A DNA stretch of 64,000 bases, from assembly GCA_024516035.1 (NCBI GenBank), contig CM044955.1, positions 52,684,226-52,748,225 of the forward strand, read 5' to 3'. This document shows positions 18,645 to 29,256 of this stretch, piece by piece. Each line of letters begins with the position of its first letter. The first letter of the stretch is position 1. Both the position numbers and the translations under genes were made by a program. This stretch comes from Bactericera cockerelli. Lineage: Eukaryota > Arthropoda > Insecta > Hemiptera > Triozidae. A model generated the notes under the pieces. That model made no database searches, was not told the DNA's origin, and worked only from the letters and a program-made list of their open reading frames with translations.

Positions 18645-18726
18645 ACAGAGTATAAAACTAAATGGAATACTCGCATAGTTTCACTAATACTTGTACAACT
18701 TCTATTAATTAATTATTTCTCGTAAT

Positions 18727-18761
<35 letters not shown>

Positions 18762-19244
18762 CTCGTACAATTTTATGAATACTTCGTACACAATACAACA
18801 GCGATAGAGTTTTATAATTCTATTTTACTATAACCTCCTATTCATATTTTTTCAAACCATCAGAGAGGCAGAGCACAGCTGCTAGAAAGAGATAAGGATA
18901 GAAAGAAGTTAACGACACGGAACGATTTTGTTAGGTATGAACCAAAAGAGAAATGCAAAATAAATAATAAATTTAAACTTTTTATTATAAATTAAAATTG
19001 GAGGTTGTAAAGTATTAGAGCATGAATTCTTTGTGGGGAAGCAGGAGCCTTTGCACGATTTTTTTGGGTTGCACACCTGCACACCACTCCTATGGGCTAA
19101 ATTCATAGACCAAATTCGATACACAAGAAATTTTGTTACATAATCCTATCTGGAACAATATGCACAATTGAAACTCAAGTACAAGAGTCATTACAAAAAT
19201 GACCATCAATTTTGCCTGATTCTGTCAATTTTATAAACAGGTTT
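18645..19244. other. unassigned DNA with ~30-bp poly(T)
   Basis: A pure T run lies near 18729-18758, possibly the 3' end of an unidentified retrocopy on the minus strand. Nothing recognisable follows it. Confidence 0.35.
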
Positions 19245-19317
19245 TTTACAGCTGTCCAGGTATGTTCTGATATTGATATAGGTATATCTGGTACAACTTC
19301 TCACTTTTCTGTTTATA
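19245..19317 (+). repeat. low-copy repeat (CAGCTGTCCAGGTATGTT family)
   Basis: CAGCTGTCCAGGTATGTTCT, GATATTGATA and GTACAACTTCTCACTTTTCT recur near 48102-48172 and, split by an insertion, at 48262-48645. Confidence 0.65.
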
Positions 19318-19529
19318 ATTATAATAATACTCTTAAGTGGAAGGTAACCACCAGGCAAGTTTAATGCTCATAGCATTTTCTACCACCTAACGCTCAGTCT
19401 TATTATTATGTGGTCACAAACACAAATTAATGAGAAAAAATTCGTGCACCGGGTGGGATTCGAACCAACGGATCCCTGCGCTACCTGGATTACCAGACTA
19501 GCGCGTTAACTACTTGACTACCAGTGCAC
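19318..19529 (-). mobile_element. SINE-B copy, near full length
   Basis: The head in reverse is GTGCACTGGTAGTCAAGTAG with a complementary CCCGGTGCAC, so the acceptor arms can pair. It has GCGCTAGTCTGGTAATCCAG, GGTTCGAATCCC (B box), the spacer GACCACATAATAATAAGACT and the 3' stem-loop AATGCT-ATG-AGCATT. It ends in AGTATTATTATAAT. A long variable-arm-like stretch suggests a class-II (Ser/Leu-type) tRNA ancestor. Confidence 0.8.
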
Positions 19530-19682
19530 CTGTTTATACTGATACTGATACAAGTTTTATTTTTACTCTGATAATGACGCCACCGTTTGTAACTCTTACA
19601 AATAACAAACTAAGCATAATAACATTTTTTATTCACGAGATACAATAAATTTAACAATGAACATACAAAGTACGGAGTAAAA
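19530..19682. other. unassigned DNA
   Basis: Nothing recognisable. Confidence 0.3.
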
Positions 19683-19742
19683 TTATATCTTAGCCGGAAA
19701 TCGAACCTAGGTCAACCCACTCGGCCATGGTGACTACCAGAG
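19683..19742 (-). mobile_element. SINE-G head remnant
   Basis: In reverse: GTAGTCACCATGGCCGAGTG and GACCTAGGTTCGATTTCCGG, a tRNA-like A/B box pair. Similar heads occur at 20075, 21905, 22030 and 25350. Confidence 0.5.
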
Positions 19743-20074
19743 TGTTAACATTATAGTAGGTTGTAATATAATTATCAACTTATTTTCAGTAAAACTTATG
19801 TGTTCAGCGTTGAACAAAAGATATAAGTTCATTACTGTCTCTGGAGCAAAGTTAAATTTTATCTGTCAGGTTCTAGTAATGTTAATTTACATAAATAGAG
19901 ATCAATAAAAGGGATATTAGCAATATAAAACTACAAAACAACATTATCTAAGGTAGTGTTAAGGCCTGAGGTCTTTTCTTTTCCAGTGAGTAAGCTGATA
20001 GATTGTATCAATGCACGAAGAAAACTTAGACGCGAAAATGATTCTTATTCAATTAAAATAGTCATCATGGACGA

Positions 20075-20200
20075 CTGGTGTTGCGTACAAGGCTTGTACA
20101 TGAGCATGGTGACTTGAGTTGGAATTCCAGCCGGGTAAAAAAAGATTATAATCTGTGCCTCCTTTGGATATCTGGGGTCCACTTATACCATACCTCGTGA
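20075..20200 (+). mobile_element. SINE-G copy, diverged
   Basis: ACGACTGGTGTTGCGTACAA, GTGACTTGAGTTGGAATTCC and AGCCGGGTAAAAAAAG form a damaged tRNA-like head, followed by GATATCTGGGGTCCACTTAT. Confidence 0.45.
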
Positions 20201-20208
20201 GAAAAAAT

Positions 20209-20424
20209 CAGTGGCGGCATTACCTTTTTCTTAATGACTTAAGAAGTCTTGCGACTTCTACTTGGCGAGTGGTGATAGTGTAGTTACTTGTGGTGGTGGA
20301 ACAGCCATAAAACTTGATAAAAAATGTATGTAAATTAACCATTATAATTTATTTGTGTTGTTTTAATAAAATTATCAAAACCTTTGTGAGTACTACTTTA
20401 TGTGTTGCCGTGATTCCGCCACTG
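20209..20424. mobile_element. candidate MITE with CAGTGGCGG ends
   Basis: The left end CAGTGGCGGCAT and right end ATTCCGCCACTG are inverted matches about 216 bp apart. No clear target duplication was found, so the exact ends are uncertain. Confidence 0.35.
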
Positions 20425-20939
20425 CCACTGGTCCCTATTCATAAAAATAGCTACTCATAGCAGGACTTCTCCTGATGCAAGCAAGGTTAATAAAGAATAG
20501 CAGGACTTCTCCCAAAGGATAATCAGGAATAGTGGAGGAGAAAATCTGACAGGAAAATTAATGACTTGGAAAAGATCTAGTTTTCTCTTACGTTGGCATT
20601 GAACGTGAAAATAGTAAGGAAAGAAAAAGTTAGTACGTAAGTTAAATAATGTGTGTTGAAAAATTTAATTTATTATTGTCTCAACGGGAATTACCCATTT
20701 TGGTCATGTCCATAACCATAAAAGCTAATCTATTCATAATAGGTGATTAAATAGTACTTTAAGGATAAAAGCAATGGGCGCAATGGTACATCATAGCATG
20801 AGTTAATGGTACATTTCATGAATAATAAAATTAATGATTTTGTACTTCTCGTATTATTTTAAAGAGAGTTTTTTATGATTCTCCTAGATCAAAAACTCTT
20901 GATCTAAATTTTAAACCTAAGGTGAGATTTTTAATTAAG
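20425..20939. other. unassigned; 21-bp direct repeat
   Basis: ATAGCAGGACTTCTCC occurs near 20458 and again near 20499. Nothing else is recognisable. Confidence 0.35.
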
Positions 20940-21030
20940 TCATATCAAAAGGCACACCTTCCTTATGAGGAGATATAAGCCCATCCGTCAGATCAGAAAG
21001 TTGCGAGTTCGATTCTCAAGCCAACATTTT
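20940..21030 (+). mobile_element. tRNA-like SINE head remnant
   Basis: GGCACACCTTCCTTATGAGG, AGTTGCGAGTTCGATTCTCA and AGCCAAC resemble A- and B-box regions, without a recognisable body. Confidence 0.4.
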
Positions 21031-21080
21031 ATTTTACGGTGACCGTTTTTTCCTGATTTCTAATTATTTTTATTTTTTTC

Positions 21081-21389
21081 TTCTATTTTTCTGCACTCCT
21101 CTCTGAATTTATTCTTATGTTTATCTTTCTTTATCTTTTCTAGTGATCATCCCAAACTTGATTTCTCTTTAAATTTACTTGTTGAACGGAAATAAAAACT
21201 GGCGGTCGCGGTGTAATTTTCTCGATTCAAATCAAACAAGTTCAGAAAAATTATACTCCGACAGCCAGTTTTATTGCCGTTCAACAAGTAAATTGAAAGA
21301 GAAATCAAGTTTGGGATGACCCCTAGAAAGGATAAAGAAAGATAAACATAAGAGGACTAAATGCAGAGAGGAGTGCAGAGAAATAGAAA
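21081..21389. mobile_element. large imperfect palindrome (fold-back element)
   Basis: Arms of about 145 bp are inverted copies of each other: TTCTATTTTTCTGCACTCCT on the left and GAGTGCAGAGAAATAGAA on the right, with AATTTACTTGTTGAACGGAA against TTGCCGTTCAACAAGTAAAT nearer the centre. The loop is about 22 nt (GATTCAAATCAAACAAGTTC). There is no coding content. It is a MITE or a local inverted duplication. Confidence 0.75.
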
Positions 21390-21904
21390 GAGAGGGTAAT
21401 TCTCAATTTGATTAAAGGTGTTTTCAATTTGATATCATTTATTTTAGCTAATTATACTCATTTTATTGAGTAAGGTCTGTGTTCTTCCTTTTGTAACCAC
21501 AAAGTGGTGATCTTGGGGGGATTTGTCGTACAAAGCCAAATTACAATATAAAATAAATTTTCATCAAACCGTGATATCTCTCACGTTAATTCTTCATTGA
21601 AATTAAACGTTTTATGGCACCTGCTAATTCTGGCAGTCCACTCATTCCTGTCAAACCATGATGAGTCCAAAATACAGTTGACAATTTGAGGACTAAGGAT
21701 TAAAACCTTAACTGTAATTTAATTATTTTATTTTTTAATTTTATGAGCTTTCATATGATACCTTTTTCACTTTCCTAGCTTGAAAAATACAGTCTTGGCT
21801 AGTTTTTCTCAGCTTACCAAATCTTGCATCTGTGTGACTTATCACAGTCTGACAAAAAGCTCCTCACTTATACAACTAGTTAACTACTCATTTTTTCCTC
21901 ACGA
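21390..21904. other. unassigned AT-rich DNA
   Basis: No recognisable gene or repeat family. Confidence 0.35.
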
Positions 21905-21992
21905 GGTATGAGTGGACGGACCATGCTGGGGATTGAACCCAGGTCACCATGCATACAACTCAGCTACTCCAGTCGGCCACGGTGACCTAGAA
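21905..21992 (-). mobile_element. SINE-G copy, head
   Basis: In reverse: AGGTCACCGTGGCCGACTGG (A box), GTTGTATGCATGGTGACCTG and GGGTTCAATCCCCAGCATGG (B box). It is the clearest head of this family. Confidence 0.6.
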
Positions 21993-22029
21993 ATTATTTA
22001 TACATGAGATATTTAATATTATGATGTAG

Positions 22030-22165
22030 CTGTCACCATGGGCAAGTAAGCAGTGCACTCAGCTTGCAAGCATGTGACCGAGGTTCAAATCCCACCAGGG
22101 TCTGGATTTCCGGATATTTCGGCATTAGATGTCCTAGGTGCATTTAGTTGAATTACAAGTCTTGA
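22030..22165 (+). mobile_element. SINE-G copy
   Basis: GCTGTCACCATGGGCAAGTA, CATGTGACCGAGGTTCAAAT and CCCACCAGGGTCTGGATTTC, then a body with TTTCGGCATTAGATGTCC. Confidence 0.55.
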
Positions 22166-23154
22166 GAAAAATGAGAATCTACTTGGATGTGAGGATTAAC
22201 TAATTGTAGAATTATTGGCAGAAAAGTACATTGCCGTAATATCGAAAGATAACTTTAATAAATTTAATTAATTTTACCTTATGTAAAGTTTCGAATAATA
22301 TCCAAGAGTTCCATTCCACGAAAAAGTTCACAGAATAGAAAAGAAAAGTATAAATTTCACATGTTTAAATGTCACAAAAATCATTCAACATAATAGTAAC
22401 AACAAAAATGTGAAAGAAATCTGATAATTTTTTGAAACTAACGATTATAAATAGTTATTTTTCAGTTGAGGAGATCGGAAAAAAAGCGGGGAAAATAAAC
22501 TCGCAAAATACTTCGTACCCGCACCAAAGCAACTTCGCTACTGAATGCGAAATTCTGTGTTCACTTGAAAGTTGAACTCTTAGGAAGAACTCACAAACCA
22601 AGGATCCTTGGGGAACAAGCAGGGAGCTTTCTATTTTCTTTTCCACTGGAGGATTAGACATCTTCATCATTAGAGACGGCAGGAAATGAATTTAATCTAG
22701 GTGAGGAATATAATAACAAACAATCCGGAAATTCCTCCGTGTAGGTAATATAATATGTCTTGTAAACCTACACTAATTAGTGTAGGTGAAAACCGTAGAC
22801 CTACAGAAATTATTTTCAATAAGCCTCTGTGCCGTTCATAATATTTATTAAAAGAATGATTATACTCTTGCTCGAGTAATAAACAAGCACTTTCAATGTT
22901 GCCAACGAAATTATTGCGATTACTTATGTGCAGTAATATAACATTGTATGAGTACCTATAGAAACCGACTTTGTTGAACTAATAAAATATTATTAGGTAA
23001 GGTTTTTTGTGGTTAATAAAGTGTTAACACGTACTTAGTTAAAAAATTATGGTTCTCGTTCAAACCTGAGAAAAAGCAAACAAACTTAGAAAAAAACAGT
23101 GTTCGAACAATTTACAAAATACCATCACTGGTCATTTGGTCATCATATAATCCA
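22166..23154. other. unassigned AT-rich DNA
   Basis: About 1 kb without recognisable genes. A 71-codon minus-strand frame at 22455-22670 has no domain I can identify. Confidence 0.35.
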
Positions 23155-23270
23155 CCTTCTGCTGCCTATTCCCGGACAAACTCAGGATGGGTGAGGTTAA
23201 TAATATTTGAGAAGATGGTTTATTTTTCCAGCCAGGGTGGGTAAAACCCCCGTCGCGTCGTGCTTTATGA
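23155..23270 (+). mobile_element. SINE central-domain copy (D/F type), head lost
   Basis: CTCAGGATGGGTGAGGTTAA, a diverged insert, then CCAGGGTGGGTAAAACCCCC and GTCGCGTCGTG. The head region (CTGCCTATTCCCGG) resembles the 5S-family junction CTGGCTATTC seen at 46205 and 52940. Confidence 0.45.
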
Positions 23271-23669
23271 CAATGTAGTTGAAAGTAAAGGTAACCTCAC
23301 GTTAACATAAAAAAATACGAGTATGATTTATTGCACATTGCATATACAAGTAAAAAACTGGCGTTCATACAAATTATGTTCACAAAACATAGTTTGGGAG
23401 TAACCTTAACTGAAAAAAATGATAAAGAAGCTGAAATATAAGCAAGACCGCATGCTGCGAACAGAAATTTCCATGCCTCTATAGACTATTGACCGCTAAA
23501 TATTGTTATCAAGATGTTCTAAACTGAGATTTTGAATCTGAAAATTGGATGATGACTAATAAAACTAAATAGAAAATCATAAATTTTGAAATCAAAATAT
23601 CAAAAAAATGTATGGACCTACCCAAGAACGTAACCTTTGAAGAATCAGGCATAAAATGACCAAAGGAGT
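23271..23669. other. unassigned DNA
   Basis: No recognisable gene. Confidence 0.3.
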
Positions 23670-23855
23670 ATTATTATTATATTATAGTATGCTTTATTAG
23701 GAGGACAAAGTACAATGTTAACAGTATAAAATTCAGAAAAAAAAAAAACAAACAAAAAATGACAAAATAAATAAGTAAAATAGAAAATAACACTAATGTC
23801 CTACCTAAAGGATGGGGTTATTACCTGTGGCAATCTCTTCCACCCAACCCTTGTG
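23670..23855 (-). mobile_element. T-domain element (ATTGCC hairpin)
   Basis: In reverse: GGGTTGGGTGGAAGAGATTG, the stem-loop ATTGCC-ACA-GGTAAT (one G-U type pair), AACCCCATCC, TAGGACAT and an AT-rich 3' end with TAATAAAGCATACTATAATA. Confidence 0.65.
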
Positions 23856-24083
23856 CTAGTAAGATTACATTAAATAGACCTCCCTCCCTTCACGATACTG
23901 TTAAGTTAGCGGGAGTTGATGTTCAGCCTGTGGGTACAGAAAATTCAACTGAAGAAAAAACGAGGGACATTTTTATAAATTTTGAATGTAACGTTTAAAA
24001 ACAAAATGGGTACAATATGTCACCATTTTTATTTTTAACTTAAAAACTGAACATTCTGGAAAATGAGAGGTAAATTAAAAAAA
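23856..24083. other. unassigned DNA
   Basis: Nothing recognisable. Confidence 0.3.
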
Positions 24084-24461
24084 TCTGGTGTAAACATCAC
24101 ACGACTTTCCTTATCCCCGAAAATAAGTCGAATTCCGCCACTGGTGACTCAACGGTAACAGATAGCTAAAAATCAATGCCGAATTCGTAATCAGCACCTT
24201 AAAATCATTGGATTTGATAAGTCACAATCCCCATCTGGGATGAATAATAAAAAAGTTAGTCAAAGCCGGTAATACCGGTAAATTGGGGCCGAGGTCCAAA
24301 AAGTTCAAGATTTCGAAGCAAAAAAAATTATCGAAATAGACCCCTATTATTTTCTTAATCTAAGAAAATGTTGTTCTCCAAATTTTTTGTATCTTTAACC
24401 AATTCAAAGAAGCAGCCTTTGTGGTTAATATTTGTGGCCCTGCGGCCGCAGAATGCGACCG
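24084..24461 (+). mobile_element. Helentron-like repeat, 3'-truncated copy
   Basis: TCTGGTGTAAACATCACACG, ACTTTCCTTATCCCC, GAATTCCGCCACTGGTGACT and GGTAAATTGGGGCCGAGGTC match the fuller copy at 42326-42962. Similarity ends at GCGACCGATC (24461), where a SINE-B copy begins. Confidence 0.65.
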
Positions 24462-24668
24462 ATCAAGTGGTTGATGCTAGTCCGGTAATCCAGGTAGCGC
24501 AAGGATCCGTTTGTTCGAATCCCACCCAATGCATGATTTTTTCATCATTTATTTGAGTTTGTAACCACATAATAGTAAGACTCTGAGGGTTAGGTGGTAG
24601 AAAATGTTTTCAGCATTAACCGCGCCTGGTGGTTTCCTTCCACAAAAGGGTATTATAATTATTATAAG
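24462..24668 (+). mobile_element. SINE-B copy inserted in the Helentron-like repeat
   Basis: TCAAGTGGTTGATGCTAGTC, GGTAATCCAGGTAGCGCAAG, GTTCGAATCCCACCCA, the spacer TAACCACATAATAGTAAGAC and the 3' domain AATGTT-TTC-AGCATT (one wobble pair), ending TATTATAATTATTAT. The first few bases of the head are missing. Confidence 0.75.
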
Positions 24669-25349
24669 TATTGTATTTATTATGTACATTATACCTATGT
24701 TATGTGTGTAATTAAATAAGTTCAGAGAGTCTATAATTCTGAAAAATTGTAAAATACTCGTATATTATGTAAATTAAATTGTTTCGCCGTACTTCTCTAT
24801 GTCTCAGTCGCTTAATCTTACGAGTATTTAGAAAAAAGAAAAATGTGTATTAAATACAAAATTCATTAACTTTTTTATATAGGTATGTATTTACATTATT
24901 CAAAAGTTTCCATTCCAAACAATTTTTTACATATAAATAATCCTGTCATTGCAGGATCAGGGCATCAGGAGATTATGTTTCCTAATTACCAACTTTTAAC
25001 AATGGAATGTAATATCTGGGTATTACTCAAGTTTGTTTAACATTGCAATTATTTTAATATCTAGCTCGTGTAAGCCTTACGGGGGTGTTCTATTGTTGCC
25101 AGGAGTCTCTATATTATGTTATTTGATATTATTTCATGGATGAAATTTCTTTGTGTTGTTATATCACAACTTTGGTCGTTAGCACAGCACTACGAGATCC
25201 TATAATCACATCATTTGCCGAAAAGCATCATTGCTTGCTCGTAATTCCTCCACTGTTGGCTATTCATACAATACACTACACTTTTTTTTTTAGAAGTTAT
25301 CCAAACCTAGATCCAACCCTAGATATCCAAAGTACAAAGTAGACTTTTC
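24669..25349. other. unassigned AT-rich DNA
   Basis: No recognisable gene. Confidence 0.35.
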
Positions 25350-25595
25350 GTACCTAGCCGTGATTCGAACCCAAGCGTTCGTTCCAGAAACCACTCTCAT
25401 ACTCCCAAAATCTCTCTTTCAACTGTCACACAACGCACTCTGATTGGTTAATTTCAACGAAATTACTAATCAGAGTGCCTGTGTGTTGGGAGATTTGGGG
25501 ATTATGAAAGTGAGAGTGCTTTCTGGAATGAGGGCCAGTTCACCCTGAGTGCAAGCCTAAAGCACTACTCCCCTTGACCACGGTAACCACTTCAT
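25350..25595 (-). mobile_element. SINE-G copy split by a small inverted-repeat element
   Basis: The B-box side (TGGGTTCGAATCACGGCTAG in reverse) lies at 25355-25377. The A-box side (GTTACCGTGGTCAAGGGGAG in reverse) lies at 25560-25592. The ~155 bp between them are the palindromic insert described separately. Confidence 0.55.
25378..25533. mobile_element. MITE-like palindrome inside a SINE
   Basis: GTTCCAGAAACCACTCTCAT on the left is inverted relative to GTGAGAGTGCTTTCTGGAAT on the right. GCACTCTGATTGGTTAATTT pairs with GAAATTACTAATCAGAGTGC near the centre. No unambiguous target duplication was found. Confidence 0.55.
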
Positions 25596-26087
25596 TAACC
25601 GAACACTTCACTAAGTTAGGTTCTGTTTTAACTTTCATACTAGACGATTTGGCTTTCGTGAAAGCTAAGGGGCCCGTGGTAAAAAATTGAAAAAGGGCCA
25701 AAAAAATAGCCGGTTGATATTTTTTAATTAAAACTTATCGAGTGGGATATTGAATGAAAGGTCTCGATGTCCTCATGCTTGATGGAACATTTATAATGCG
25801 ATAGTGGAATCTGTATGAGGTTTACAGTTCACAGAACCACTGGTTAAAAAAAAATATATAAGGCGTAAGCACCTGAGCAACTTTGGTTGTGTCGTGTAAT
25901 TTTTCTTTTCATGTCAACAGGAAATCTTCATAGTAAACATTGTGCATAAGCTGAATCACTGCTCCACATATTTTTCACTGTAGCTTCACATTGAATTGTG
26001 GAAAAATTATTGCTAATCTAGCATAACGTCTCTTTAACTTCATTGGTCATTGGAGATAGTAATTTCTTCCATGTAGGTACTCCAATA
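25596..26087. other. unassigned DNA
   Basis: No recognisable gene or repeat family. Confidence 0.35.
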
Positions 26088-26375
26088 AAAAAAATACACT
26101 TCCAATTATGGACACAATTTTTCCTCGTATAATCAATCACTTGTATCTTCAAAACTGTTTAAATTTCGCTGGAATCCGTTCAGGAGTTTCCGAGAATGGC
26201 CTGTAACAAGGATTGTTTTTAACAGACTGACAGACAGAAACAAAACCAACGCTGCTCAGGAGGTTATGAAACATCCATATTTTTTTTTATGAACACGATA
26301 CTTCCGATTTCTAATAGGATTAGAAATTTCTCGGAAATAATAGGTAATGAATTTCTACTATTAAACAATTAAATT
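26088..26375 (-). mobile_element. repeat with (GTCY)n core, copy 2
   Basis: In reverse it gives the TTCCGAG...hairpin, CATAACCTCCTGAGCAGCGT, a degenerate GTTTCTGTCTGTCAGTCTGT core and GAAAAATTGTGTCCATAATT. It matches 13386-13800 in the same internal order. Confidence 0.55.
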
Positions 26376-26570
26376 TATGCCTCCTAATTAGACCTAACAG
26401 TACTCGGAATAACAGTAACATGCACAATGTGTTTCACGAGTCTGACAGTTGGAACATTCGAATAGACTACAGGGAAACTTTGTAAAGCGGCTTTTATTGC
26501 TGAATACCTACATTTGAAATAATATTGCTGTGAATCTTTTTGGTGAAGTTTGTCAGAAATTTAAAATTAT
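26376..26570. other. unassigned DNA before the BEL/Pao element
   Basis: Nothing recognisable. Confidence 0.3.
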
Positions 26571-26931
26571 TGTTGGGACTTTAGCAGGATAAGTTCGCGC
26601 TCAAAGGTTGTCTTTCGCGGTTTTCACTAAAGATGTTCAAATATGTAGATGATTTGATTTCACGAGATAAAGATTACATAAGATGAGAGAAATGGGGATC
26701 ACTTACACTTACACGATGACGAATTATGACAGACTGATCGCCTCCTTGCGTTAGGTACCTCATGCAGTAGGTACCACAAACTTGCTAACGAACTCCGAGT
26801 GCAAGTTGCACTTTGGTAGAAGGCGAAGGTCGACGACACACGGGGTGATTAATAAGTTAAGTCGCCGACACACGGTGTTGAACGCGATAGGTACGATAGG
26901 ATAAAGGGGAACTGGTTTTTAGTACTAAACA
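26571..26931 (-). repeat. candidate 3' LTR of the BEL/Pao element, ~361 bp
   Basis: On the minus strand it starts TGTTTAGTACTAAAAACCAG right after a G-run and ends AAGTCCCAACA. TGTT...AACA termini are usual in BEL/Pao. The left boundary is inferred only from these termini. The partner LTR is not in the window. Confidence 0.5.
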
Positions 26932-26944
26932 TTCCCCCCCACAA
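26932..26944 (-). promoter_or_regulatory. polypurine tract of the BEL/Pao element
   Basis: Minus strand TTGTGGGGGGGGAATG directly precedes the candidate LTR start, the expected site for plus-strand priming. Confidence 0.6.
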
Positions 26945-27302
26945 AATAGGATGCTATTTTCCCACTGCACTGTTCTTCCTTTAGACTAATTGGAATCAGG
27001 AGGAAGATAGGCAATATGAGAAAACTGGGGTCTCATAAAAGATAAGTTCATTTGATACTCAGAAATCTACTTGATTTCCAAAACACAAGATAAGTAAAAA
27101 AGAAAAACGAAACTGGTTATCAGAAATCCACTTGATTTCTAATAAAATACACAAAAAATATTCGCATGATCTCTCAGCAAAAGATTCCACCACCACAATT
27201 TAAGGTTAATTTTATTTATCAAAATTAAGAAAAAGAGAGAAAAAAAAAAACAAGATAAAATCACCAAGTATTTACAAAAAAGAATAAAGCCCACAGGCCT
27301 GA

Positions 27303-29256
27303 TCACTGTTGCGGAGCACTCACAGGTAGCACCGCCAGTTTGGACACAGGACGGATCAGCTCACCATTGGCTGTCCTCACAGTCACCACACGGACCACAT
27401 TGTCCTCGCCAGGCATCACCTTGGTAACTACACCCAACGGCCATTGTTGAGGTGGAGAAGATTGACTCTGGATTATAACAACGTCATTGATCTTCAGACT
27501 ATTGGAGGATGATGTCCACTTGTTTCTCTGGATGAGAGTGTTGAGATAATCTGATCTCCATCTTTTCCAGAAACATTGAGATGCTTGAACAATGAGAAGC
27601 CAACGCTTCAAGGGAGGAATGTAGGTTTGAGACACATCACTCTCAGGCCGCGCCAGAAGTGGAGCTCCAGTCAAGAAATGACCTGGAGTGAGGATGTCCA
27701 CACCATCATTGGGATTTGCTCCAAGAGCACAGAGAGGACGACTATTCAAGATCGCCTCGATCTGGACAAGCAGAGTATTAAACTCTTCATAATTGAAGGA
27801 GTGATCACTTATCACATGCTTCAAATGTCCTTTCACAGATTTTACTCCTGCCTCCCACAATCCACCGAAATTGGGAGCCGATGGAGGGTTGAAGATCCAG
27901 GATATCTCCTTCAGAAGAAGATGAGATACAATTTGATCATGAGAGTTCAAAAGGAACTGATAAGTTGCAGATATATGGCGAGCAGCTCCCTGGAAATTGG
28001 TGCCATTGTCAGAGTAGATTGACGAAGGAAGACCACGTCTTCCGATGAAGCGATCCAATGACGCTAAGAAACACGGAGTGGAGAGAGATGAAAGAAGCTC
28101 CAAATGAATTGCTTTAGTCGCCATACAAATGAAGATTGCGAAGTACGCCTTCACAATGGGAGAATTCCGACGAGGTCCGGACTTGAGAGAAAAAGGACCC
28201 GCAAGATCCACTCCCACATTGATGAATGCGCGTCCTTGCGCAAAACGGGACACAGGTAGGTCTGCCATCACAGGTTGATGAAACAGAGGTTTCATTTTTA
28301 CACATTTAACACACTTGGATAAGATACTTCGAATCTGATTTCGTGCTCCGATAATCCAGTATTTCCGCTGGAGCAAGGATTGCACAACTTTTGGTCCACC
28401 ATGAAGAGTTAGTTGATGATATGATTCAATGAGCAGCTTGGTCAAATACGCTATAGCGGGAAGAAGAATTGGATGCTTCGATCCTTCAGGGATGGGAGCA
28501 CGAGAGAGCCTCCCCCCCACAGCAAGAATCCCCGTTGAGTTGATGATCGGCGAGAGATTCCGCAGATGAGCAGCACGCGGTTGACCAAGACTGACTGATT
28601 TCAACTCATCATTCATGTGACACTGTTGAGTGATACGGATGCACTGAGTTAAAGCACGATCCAGTTCTGATAAAGTTAGATCCGATGATACTATCGATGA
28701 TGCACGATTTCGACAGTTGTCGATGAAGCGTAACACAAACGCTATGACACGTTTCACTTTGGTAAGGGAAGAAAACTTTTCAATAGTTTTCATCAAAGAG
28801 TTATCTTCCGTTTTGATCATAAGTGTAGTAGAAGGTCTCAACTCGGGAATAGGTTGTTGCACAGTAGCCAACGGTTTTGGCCACACTTCCGGCGATTGCT
28901 TGAGGAATGATGGGCCTTTAAACCACAATCCATTGCTCACAAGTTGAGATGGCATCAACCCTCTACTAGCAGGATCCGCACTATTCTTGTCAGTGGTGAC
29001 GTGTCGCCATCGACTTGGTTCAGATGACTCTAGAATTTGAGTCACGCGATTTCCCACATAGATTTTCAGGAGATATGGTGGAGTTTTCAACCACGAAAGC
29101 ACAACAGCACTATCTGAAAATAAATACACGTTATCTATCGATAGTTTTTGAGATAAAAATTTCAATGATTTGACTGTCTTTACAAGCAAGTAAGCTGCAT
29201 TGAGCTCAAGACGATTGATAGTTTGGACTTTCAAAGGTGCAACTTTACTTTTCGCA
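27303..29256 (-). CDS. BEL/Pao Pol, C-terminal part: RNase H end, integrase, DUF5641
   Basis: The open frame runs from about 29402, but its first ~49 residues are a shadow of the preceding frame. Family-like sequence starts at about residue 50 (AKSKVAPLK, INRLELNAAYLL). In order: RNase H-related region (FSDSAVVLSWL; NSADPASRG); integrase zinc-binding domain at about 325-367 (ESYHQLTLHGG, KCVKCVK); integrase core with D399 (VGVDLAGP), D465 (YSDNGTNF) and E517 (GLWEAGVKSVK), spacings of 66 and 52; then the C-terminal domain with FLTGAPL, RWLLIVQASQCFWKRW and NDVVIIQS. The protein would finish cDNA synthesis and insert it into the genome. The integrase triad is intact, but the frame is separated from the upstream RT part by a one-base shift near 29257-29275. 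Confidence 0.88.

Noticed and set aside
20209..20424. A definite hAT MITE
   Set aside because: The CAGTGGCGG ends are convincing as inverted matches, but no 8-bp duplication could be found, so I kept it only as a low-confidence candidate.
27576..28022. 148-codon plus-strand frame inside the BEL/Pao element
   Set aside because: It is an antisense shadow of the integrase frame, which shows clear catalytic motifs on the minus strand.
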